A DNA stretch of 64,000 nucleotides from Candidula unifasciata. Its lineage: Eukaryota; Mollusca; Gastropoda; Stylommatophora; Geomitridae. Numbering within the stretch: position 1 is the stretch's first letter; every line of letters starts with the position of its first letter. The notes beneath the pieces were generated by a model. That model was not told the origin of the DNA, did no database searches, and saw only the letters and a program-made list of their open reading frames with translations. The position numbers and the translations under genes are program-made. The stretch lies in NCBI GenBank assembly GCA_905116865.2, contig CAJHNH020002072.1, positions 10,001 to 74,000 on the forward strand, written 5' to 3'. Of this stretch, positions 56,615-64,000 are shown piece after piece.

Positions 56615-56741
56615 AGTTAGAAATAACTTGATTGTCCATGGGCTGGAGTAACGGAGTGGTGTTGGGAGCCAGAAATTGGATCTTGATGAACTTACATTCT
56701 TCAGGGAGGTCATGTTGTAGGCCTGTAGGGTTTATGTACAT
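56615..56741 (-). pseudogene. Tigger-like transposase, catalytic-end fragment
   Basis: The minus strand reads GLQHDLPEECKFIKIQFLAP, then NTTPLLQPMDNQVISNF and stops at the piggyBac TTAA. PPNTTPLLQPMDQGVI-type sequence marks the third catalytic acid of Tigger/CENP-B-related DDE transposases. Here it reads LAPNTTPLLQPMDNQVI. The rest is at 47160-47674. Confidence 0.85.
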
Positions 56742-56999
56742 ATATCACAATATAACACAAGTTTGAGAAAATATGTGATCACAAGCGACACTACGATGCT
56801 ACTGGAACGAGTGCTGAACACTGACTGATGTAACATGCGCACAATGCGGAACTTCCCCTTTCCTTGCCACTCGTTAGGCGGAAAGTCGCTCGTTAAGCGA
56901 GTCATTCTTTTACAATTTGATTTGCTCGTTATGCGAATTACTTTTTATGAGAGGTGCTACTGTATATATTTGGTCGCCAAGGGTAAACAGTGAAGAAGC

Positions 57000-58365
57000 A
57001 GGTAGGTCGGTTTACAGATGTGACGGAGTTGTTTGGTTTACAGATATGACGGAGTTGTTTGGTTTCCAGATGTGACGGAGTTGTTTGGTTTCCAGATGTG
57101 ACGGAGTTGTTTGGTTTACAGGTGTGACGGAGTTGTTTGGTTTACAGATATCACGGAGTTGTTTGGTTTCCAGATGTGACGGAGTTGTTTGGTTTCCAGA
57201 TGTGACGGAGTTGTTTGGTTTACAGGTGTGACGGAGTTGTTTGGTTTACAGATGTGACGGAGTTGTTTGGTTTACAGATGTGACGGAGTTGTTTGGTTTA
57301 ATGATATGACGGAGTTGTGTGGTTTACAGATGTGACGGAGTTGTGTGGTTTACAGATGTGACGGAGTTGTTTGGTTTACAGATGTGACGGAGTTGTGTGG
57401 TTTACAGATATGACGGAGTTGTTTGGTTTACAGATGTGACGGAGTTGTGTGGTTTACAGATATGACAGAGTTGTTTGGTTTCCAGATGTGACGGAGTTGT
57501 TTGGTTTACAGATGTGACGGAGTTGTTTGGTTTCCAGATCTTATGAAGGTATTTGGTTTCCAGATGTGACGGAGTTGTTTGGTTTACAGATGTGACGGAT
57601 TTGTTTGGTTTACAGATATGACGGAGTTGTTTGGTTTACAGATGTGACGGAGTTGTTTGGTTTCCAGATCTTATGAAGGTATTTGGTTTCCAGATGTGAC
57701 GGAGTTGTGTGGTTTACAGATGTGACGGATTTGTTTGGTTTACAGATATGACGGAGTTGTTTGGTTTACAGATGTGACGGAGTTGTTTGGTTTACGGATG
57801 TGACGGAATTGTTTGGTTTCCAGATGTGACGGAGTTGTTTGGTTTCCAGATGTGACGGAGTTGTTTGGTTTACAGGTGTGACGGAGTTGTTTGGTTTACA
57901 GATATGACGGAGTTGTTTGGTTTGCAGATGTCACGGAGTTGTTTGGTTTACAGATATGACGGAGTTGTTTGGTTTACAGATGTGACGGAGTTGTTTGGTT
58001 TACAGATATGACAGAGTTGTTTGGTTTACAGATATGACGGAGTTGTGTTGTTAACAGATGTGACGGAGTTGTTTGGTTTACAGATGTGACGGAGTTGTTT
58101 GGTTTACAGATGTGACGGAGTTGTGTGGTTTACAGATATGACGGAGTTGTTTGGTTTACAGATATGACGGAGTTGTGTGGTTTACAGATGTGACGGAGTT
58201 GTGTGGTTTACAGATATGACAGAGTTGTTTGGTTTCCAGATGTGACGGAGATGTTTGGTTTACAGATGTGACGGAGTTGTTTGGTTTCCAGATCTTATGA
58301 AGGTATTTGGTTTCCAGATGTGACGGAGTTGTGTGGTTTACAGATTTGACGGATTTCAGATGGTC
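57000..58365 (+). repeat. 26-bp minisatellite, about 52 copies
   Basis: Unit GTTTGGTTTACAGATGTGAC plus GGAGTT, with TTTACAG/TTTCCAG variants. A rare variant with AGATCTTATGAAGG occurs at 57536, 57666 and 58290, spaced exactly 130 and 624 bases (5 and 24 units), which reveals block duplications. Confidence 0.96.
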
Positions 58366-58413
58366 AGAGCTGGCGTGAACTGGAATCGGTGGACTGTCAC
58401 CTAATGAACATGA

Positions 58414-58895
58414 CTAGACAGAATTCAGTAAGGTTAACATTGGTTGACCCGGATGGACGGAATTCAGTAATTTTAACATTGGTTTACCCGAATGGACAGA
58501 ATTCAGTAAGGTTAACATTGGTTGACACGAATGGATGGAATTCAGTAAGGTTAAAATTGGTTGACCCGAATGGACGGAATTCAGTAAGGTTAAAATTGGT
58601 GGATCTGAATGGATGGAATTCAGTAAGGTTAAAATTGGTCGACCCGGATGGATGGAATTCAGTAAGGTTAAAATTGGTTGACCCGGATGGATGGAATTCA
58701 GTAAGGCTAACATTGGTTGACCCGGATGGACGGAATTCAGTAAGGCTAACATTGGTTGACCCGGATGGATGGAATTCAGTAAGGCTAACATTGGTTGACC
58801 CGGATGGATGGAATTCAGTAAGGCTAACATTGGTTGACCCGGATGGATGGAATTCAGTAAGGCTAACATTGGTTGACCCGGATGGAGTGATATAA
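58414..58895 (+). repeat. 39-bp minisatellite, about 12 copies
   Basis: The unit includes GACCCGGATGGATGGAATTC and AGTAAGGCTAACATTGGTT. Since 39 is a multiple of 3, frames stay open on both strands with a 13-residue period. Confidence 0.96.
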
Positions 58896-59743
58896 ACTAA
58901 TGTCAACTGGTTTGAGGGATTCTTCCCCACATTAACTGAAACTATAAATGTATTTATGCTCTCTCATTCTCCTCCTCCTCTGTCTCTTCATTCTTCTCCT
59001 CCCCCTCCAAAGATATTAGACAATCTGAGCTAGGTGTATAAATGATACATTGTTGCTGCTGTTGACAAAGGTTAATTTACCCTATCAGGCACAAAATCAG
59101 GGGGAGGAGAATAATCATAGTAATAATAATAAGAAGAAAACAGGAGGAGGGAGAAGAATCAAGGGTCTTTAAGGGTAATAAATTAGATTCTATTGAGTTT
59201 GTGGCAGAAGAGACAACGAAAACTTTACAAGAATGTGGCATGCCATAAAATATAACGGGACATGATCGCCTGCCACACTGAACATAACACGGAGTACAAG
59301 GACTGCTAATACTCTTCTTCCATTTGAAACCTGGCATTTTCTCCTCCTTGATCGCGGACAGAGTAACAAATAACTGGCTGCAGCAGTAAATAATCAGTTC
59401 CATACACCACCATCAACTGATCGCCGCGGGAGCCACTGCTGTTACACATGTTCTGGCCGGGGAGAGGAAGGAGGAAACACAATCACATGCTGTGTTGTAA
59501 ATGAGTCCTAGCTCAGCCCTTTTATCTTTTTCATATACAATCCTCTTTTGTAAGTATGCCGCTTCCAGCTGTGGGAGACTTAAGTACCTCCACAGGAATG
59601 TCCCAGCACTAGCGACCCAGGACGTGCCGTGCCGATAGCTCAAGTACTTGCTCAAAAGGGAACTAGGAGGTAAAGGGCCATAATCTGCACCAGGAGTGAG
59701 ACAGCAAATGGTTATCTCTCTTTGTAGACTTATAGTGTTAGTG
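58896..59743. other. no recognisable gene
   Basis: About 850 bases with short frames on both strands and no motif I recognise. Confidence 0.4.
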
Positions 59744-59850
59744 TTCTTCTTCTTCTTCTTCTTCTTCTTCTTCTTCTTCTTCTTCTTCTTCTTCTTCTTC
59801 TTCTTCTTCTTCTTCTTCTTCTTCTTCTTCTTCTTCTTCTTCTTTTTCTT
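59744..59850. repeat. (TTC)n microsatellite
   Basis: About 33 TTC units, the complement of the GAA tracts at 21 and 35 kb. Confidence 0.98.
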
Positions 59851-60344
59851 GTCTTTCCCGGGCCTTCTATGCCTATGCATAATTCGACGATTTCTGTTTT
59901 ACTCCGTGGTGTTAAGAAAAAAGACTTTTTAGTTATTAATGAACAGATTTTTACCATTGCATGCCAGTCTTGCCTCAGAGTCGCCTCTCCTTCTGGTGCG
60001 GTAGAATTTGTTCAGTTGTTTCTTTAAACTTCGCTGTACGTGTTCTGATGTTTATTTTCTACGCAAACACTACCTACATGGGTCACTGTGGTGAATTGGG
60101 CAAACCGTTTGTCTTGTGTTCTCATAGTAGTGGGTTTATTTCACGAACGTGTAGTTCGGCCCACGGATGTTACCTACCCCTGGGGATCTTCGCTGAAGCT
60201 ACGGAGCTCAGGCATTGTGCAAGCGGAGAGAGACCGGGCTGGAAAACGTGTTGTGCAATGAAGTCGAATCTGCTGACGTTGACTAGTTAAAGAATTTGTA
60301 TAATTCATTGGTAACCGATGATGATGATGATAGTTTATCAGTAA
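59851..60344. other. no recognisable gene
   Basis: About 490 bases. A plus-strand frame of about 100 codons has no recognised domain. Confidence 0.35.
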
Positions 60345-61573
60345 CCGTTTGAGTGGATCCCAGTGTCTGTGTGCCACTTCACAAGGAAGTGACGTGTGAG
60401 TGGATCCCAGTGCCTGTGTGCCACTTTACAAGGAAGTGACGTGTGAGTGGATCCCAGTGTCTGTGTGCCACTTTACAAGCAAGTGACGTGTGAGTGGATC
60501 CCAGTGTCTGTGTGCCACTTTACAAGCAAGTGACGTGTGAGTGGATCCCAGTGTCTGTGTGCCACTTTACAAGGAATTGACGTGTGAGTGGATCCCAGTG
60601 TCTGTGTGCCACTTTACGAGGAAGTGACGTGTGAGTGGATCCTAGTGTCTGTGTGCCACTTCACAAGGAAGTGACGTGTGAGTGGATCCCAGTGTCTGTG
60701 TGCCACTTTACAAGGAAGTGACGTGTGAGTGCATCCCAGTGTCTGTGTGCCACTTTACAAGGAAGTGACGTGTGAGTGGATCCCAGTGTCTGTGTGCCAC
60801 TTTACAAGGAATTGACGTGTGAGTGGATCCCAGTGTCTGTGTGCCACTTCACAAGGAAGTGACGTGTGAGTGGATCCCAGTGTCTGTGTGCCACTTTACA
60901 AGGAAGTGACGTGTGAGTGCATCCCAGTGTCTGTGTGCCACTTCACAAGGAAGTGACGTGTGAGTGGATCCCAGTGTCTGTGTGCCACTTTACAAGGAAG
61001 TGACGTGTGAGTGGATCCCAGTGTCTGTGTGTCACTTCACAAGGAAGTGACGTGTGAGTGGATCCCAGTGTCTGTGTGCCACTTCACAGGGAAGTGACGT
61101 GTGAGTGGATCCCAGTGTCTGTGTGCTACTTTACAAGGAAGTGACGTGTGAGTGGATCCCAGTGTCTGTGTGCCAATTCACAAGGAAGTGACGTGTGAGT
61201 GGATCCCAGTGTCTGTGTGCCACTTTACAAGGAAGTGACATGTGAGTGGATCCCAGTGTCTGTGTGCCACTTTACAAAGAAGTGACGTGTGAGTGGATCC
61301 CAGTGTCTGTGTGCCACTTTACAAGGAAGTGACGTGTGAGTGGATCCTAGTGCCTGTGTGCCACTTCACAAGGAAGTGACGTTTGAGTGGATCCCAGTGC
61401 CTGTGTGCCACTTTACAAGGATGTGACGTGTGAGTGAATCCCAGTGTCTGTGTGCCACTTTACAAGAAAGTGACGTGTGAGTGGATCCCAGTGTCTGTGT
61501 GCCACTTTACAAGGAAGTGACGTGTGAGTGGATCCCAGTGTCTGTGTGCCACTTTACAAGGAAGTGATGTGTG
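60345..61573 (+). repeat. 47-bp minisatellite, about 26 copies
   Basis: The unit includes GAGTGGATCCCAGTGTCTGT, GTGCCACTTTACAAGGAAGT and GACGTGT. TGACGT recurs in nearly every unit. Confidence 0.96.
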
Positions 61574-61697
61574 AGATCAGTATTAGATCTAGATTTCTGT
61601 TCTTTTGACATTCATAAAGATCTTACGTGAATATATACGCAATACGATGTCTCAGTATATACATGATTGTTAGTATTATCTTAGTATATATATTTTC

Positions 61698-61860
61698 TTT
61701 TTCTTCGTGTTTACCAGCAGTAAACTCTTGCGGAAAGTTATGATTGTTCATTCACTTTGGACTGCAGTCCTGTTTCAGAACCCGAGTGTTGCGTGGGCGG
61801 CCGTTTTACAGGTCTGATTGATTTCTGTGCATACTGCTGGCTGCTTCTCATTTAACCGCA
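61698..61860 (+). repeat. dispersed repeat family D1, 5' module
   Basis: TTTACCAGCAGTAAACTCTT, GACTGCAGTCCTGTTTCAGA and CCGAGTGTTGCGTG match the D1 module at 10003-10115. Confidence 0.7.
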
Positions 61861-62012
61861 AACTCTTTGATTTCATCATTATCAGTGATTACATGCCACC
61901 TTAAATGTAGTTAAAAATCCACAATGCATTACTAGTTATAATTAACTGCAGTACGTATCATATGCTTGTATGCGGATATGTATGACATGCAGGTGTGTGT
62001 AGGCGTATGTGT

Positions 62013-62338
62013 GTATGTATGTATGTATGTATGTATGTATGTATGTATGTATGTATGTATGTATGTATGTATGTATGTATGTATGTATGTATGTATGTAT
62101 GTATGTATGTATGTATGTATGTATGTATGTATGTATGTATGTATGTATGTATGTATGTATGTATGTATGTATGTATGTATGTATGTATGTATGTATGTAT
62201 GTATGTATGTATGTATGTATGTATGTATGTATGTATGTATGTATGTATGTATGTATGTATGTATGTATGTATGTATGTATGTATGTATGTATGTATGTAT
62301 GTATGTATGTATGTATGTATGTATGTATGTATGTATGT
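62013..62338. repeat. (GTAT)n microsatellite, about 81 copies
   Basis: Perfect tetranucleotide run followed by degenerate TATG and TG sequence to about 62460. Confidence 0.98.
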
Positions 62339-62635
62339 GAGTTTGTATGTATGTATGTGATTTTGTATGTATTTTTATATGTACGTATGCATGTATGTAT
62401 GTGTGTATGTATGTGTGTGCATGTTCGTGTGTGTACTGGGTGCCTATGTGTTTGTGTGTAAGTAATTGATTAGGCTTGTGTGTGTATGTGGGTGTGTGTG
62501 TTCGCGCGTGAGCGTGCGCACATATTTTACCACCCATGCTTTTGTTTTTGATTTCATTTCCATAATATGCGTAACATTACATGAATATAACATGCTTTAT
62601 TGATGAAATACAACTGCTGTGTGAAAGATGGAAGT

Positions 62636-62715
62636 TTGGAAGGGCCGAATGTAAGACAGGCCTGCGTGCCTAATTTGTAACCCTTTGAAAATAAAGTTCG
62701 TTCGTTCGTTCGTTC
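62636..62715 (+). mobile_element. retroelement 3' end with AATAAA and (GTTC)n tail, copy 2
   Basis: Near-identical to 15418-15503. The GTTC tail abuts a D1 3' module. Confidence 0.7.
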
Positions 62716-62835
62716 AGGTAGATGCACTCCGACTTCAAAGGAAGCTCTCAGTTAGTCGACTCTTATGACATGCCTCTGGGTAGGCAGTGGTTCTATTCTG
62801 GTTTTCCCTATAATAGGGCCCCAGAACCCACACAG
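62716..62835 (+). repeat. dispersed repeat family D1, 3' module
   Basis: AGATGCACTCCGACTTCAAA, GTTAGTCGACTCTTATGACA and GGGCCCCAGAACCCACAC match 10145-10335. Confidence 0.75.
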
Positions 62836-63799
62836 GCAAGTATATATATATATATTTTTTTAAATACATACGTTATTATCAACATGAAATACATGTTCAT
62901 ATATACGTTAATATCTTCTCAAAGCTTCGTCGTGTTGCTGTTGTAACTGCTTCTTAAATCAATAATTCATAACTGTGTCAAATTTTCCAGGAGAAAAGTA
63001 TTTTTTTTACTCTGGTCTCTTACCGAAGTGCCTTTTTAACGGACACTGGGTTATAAAACCATCAATACTCCCAACCTTTTTGTTTTCTTCTAAAAACAAA
63101 CGCCTGTTTTGCCAGAAGCGAGGGCCCGATGGTTGGTTGGTTCAAAGTAAAAAAAAAGTAAAAAATCCGACGCTTCAGCGTGTCACTGGGACGTTGCTTT
63201 ACTTGCGTCTTCCTTTCTGTGCGGCTTTGACTTGGTATTGTCGACGTGTACACACGCCTGCTGGATTTCCGCAACATAGTTGGGGACTGGATGTCTGCTA
63301 GTCCTGAGAAGGACTAGCAGCGTGTGCCGGGGCGGCCTCGAACGGGTGGGAGGGATTGGGTTCGGCGGTTGTCATCATGCCTGGTTTTTGTGGCGCTTTA
63401 CATTTCTGCCTGAGTTTTGTTGCTTCTGTCAGAGTGAGGTAGGTGGGCGTGGCTTGGGCGGCGGACATTTTGTCGTCTGATTGTGGGCTGTGAGGTTTCT
63501 GCGGGCTTGTTCAGCTGTCATGGTGGCTTGTGAGGTTTTCATTGGTTGCTGCATGTTGGCTTTTTGTTTGCTACTTCTCGTGGGCGTCGTTTCCGTTTGA
63601 GTGGGCTGCTATCTTCGTTTTGTTGTTCCTTATGCTTTCGAGTTGAAGATGCCGGGTAGCCTCTTTGAGTTGTTTCACCTCCTTGTGTATTGCTGAGAAG
63701 TCGCCCTTCAGGCATTCTTTGAGGATGTACAGGTCTTGTGCGCATTTCTTCTCCAGATCTCCGGGTTTCACGTGTGCGTCGTGGATCTGCCTTTTTCTG
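62836..63799. other. no confident gene
   Basis: A minus-strand frame at 63571-63771 has a coiled-coil-like run (LEKKCAQDLYILKECLKGDF) that could be a LINE ORF1 remnant, but no zinc knuckle is seen. A perfect hairpin lies at 63295-63320. Confidence 0.35.
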
Positions 63800-64000
63800 T
63801 CTTTTTCTTTCTTCGCAACAGAAGGAGACAGTGATCACGGGGGGCAAGTACAAACAATGGACAAGGCAGCATTACAAGACAGATTTTGGAACATCTGACG
63901 ATGATTGGACTGATTTATGGGAAGAAAGATAGATGGGAACGATACGAACAAATTCTTGACAGCCCTTGTCATAACATGGAGGGGTATCAGCACACAAACT
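63800..64000 (+). mobile_element. RTE-like LINE 3' remnant, runs off the window
   Basis: CAACAGAAGGAGACAGTGAT, then ATTCTTGACAGCCCTTGTCA and ACATGGAGGGGTATCAGCAC parallel 17145-17200 (ATTCTTGACAGTCTTGTTGC, CATGGAGGGGTGTCAGCACA). Confidence 0.6.

Larger units (their letters stand above)
46986..56962 (-). mobile_element. Tigger/pogo-like element, split by a piggyBac element
   Basis: The left end CAGTGGAACCTCGCTTAACG (46986) and the reverse complement of the right end (CAGTAGCACCTCTCATAAAA) form inverted repeats, with subterminal CGTTAAGCGAG-like motifs on both sides. It is flanked by TA on both sides (46984-46985, 56963-56964), the Tc1/mariner-superfamily target. Without the 8.9 kb nested insertion the element is about 1.0 kb. 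It contains the end of a DDE transposase on the minus strand and lacks the N-terminal part, so it was already a deletion derivative. Confidence 0.88.

Noticed and set aside
58414..58895. 168-codon and 151-codon frames
   Set aside because: By-products of the 39-bp tandem unit.

Overview
This is eukaryotic nuclear DNA. It carries one spliced animal gene, non-LTR retrotransposons, DNA transposons, a tRNA-derived SINE and very many tandem arrays. I see no bacterial operon, rRNA or CRISPR array. The best guess is a mollusc, probably a gastropod. That rests on the AIF-1 gene, the RTE-like and I-type LINEs, the SINE and a SPIN-like hAT element (SPIN has been reported from a pond snail). The species cannot be fixed from this sequence.

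Layout. 1-12.1 kb: a LINE remnant, a SPIN-like hAT element with a 2.1 kb internal 31-bp minisatellite, SINE copies, and a retroelement with target-site duplications that carries ORF1 but no ORF2. 12.1-19.8 kb: mostly non-coding DNA, a TA/CT composite array split by insertions, and a 1.5 kb hAT-like element holding an RTE-like fragment. 19.9-27.2 kb: five exons of an allograft inflammatory factor 1 (AIF-1/Iba1) gene on the plus strand; the first exon was not found, and the introns are full of repeats. 27.3-34 kb: minisatellites and two phase-compatible candidate exons of an unidentified gene. 34-46.4 kb: long triplet arrays, a cluster of RTE-like LINE fragments on both strands, a small hAT MITE and several arrays. 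46.98-56.96 kb: a three-level nest in which a Tigger/pogo element is split by a piggyBac element, itself split by a long LINE with RNase H. 57-64 kb: more arrays, dispersed-repeat pieces and an RTE-like 3' end.

Genes and their relation. The only confident host gene is AIF-1, a small EF-hand, actin-linked protein of blood cells and macrophage-like cells. Everything else coding-like belongs to transposable elements. The LINE at 48-55 kb has a gag-like ORF1 with three zinc knuckles, then an ORF2 with endonuclease, reverse transcriptase and RNase H. All its catalytic motifs are present, but frameshifts break ORF2.

A recurrent theme is tandem repeats that start from transposon ends or interiors: the SPIN interior, a hAT MITE 3' junction, and an array inside a LINE fragment. 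Another array places an E-box in every one of 25 units within the last AIF-1 intron. Many long open frames here are artefacts of tandem arrays and are not listed as genes.
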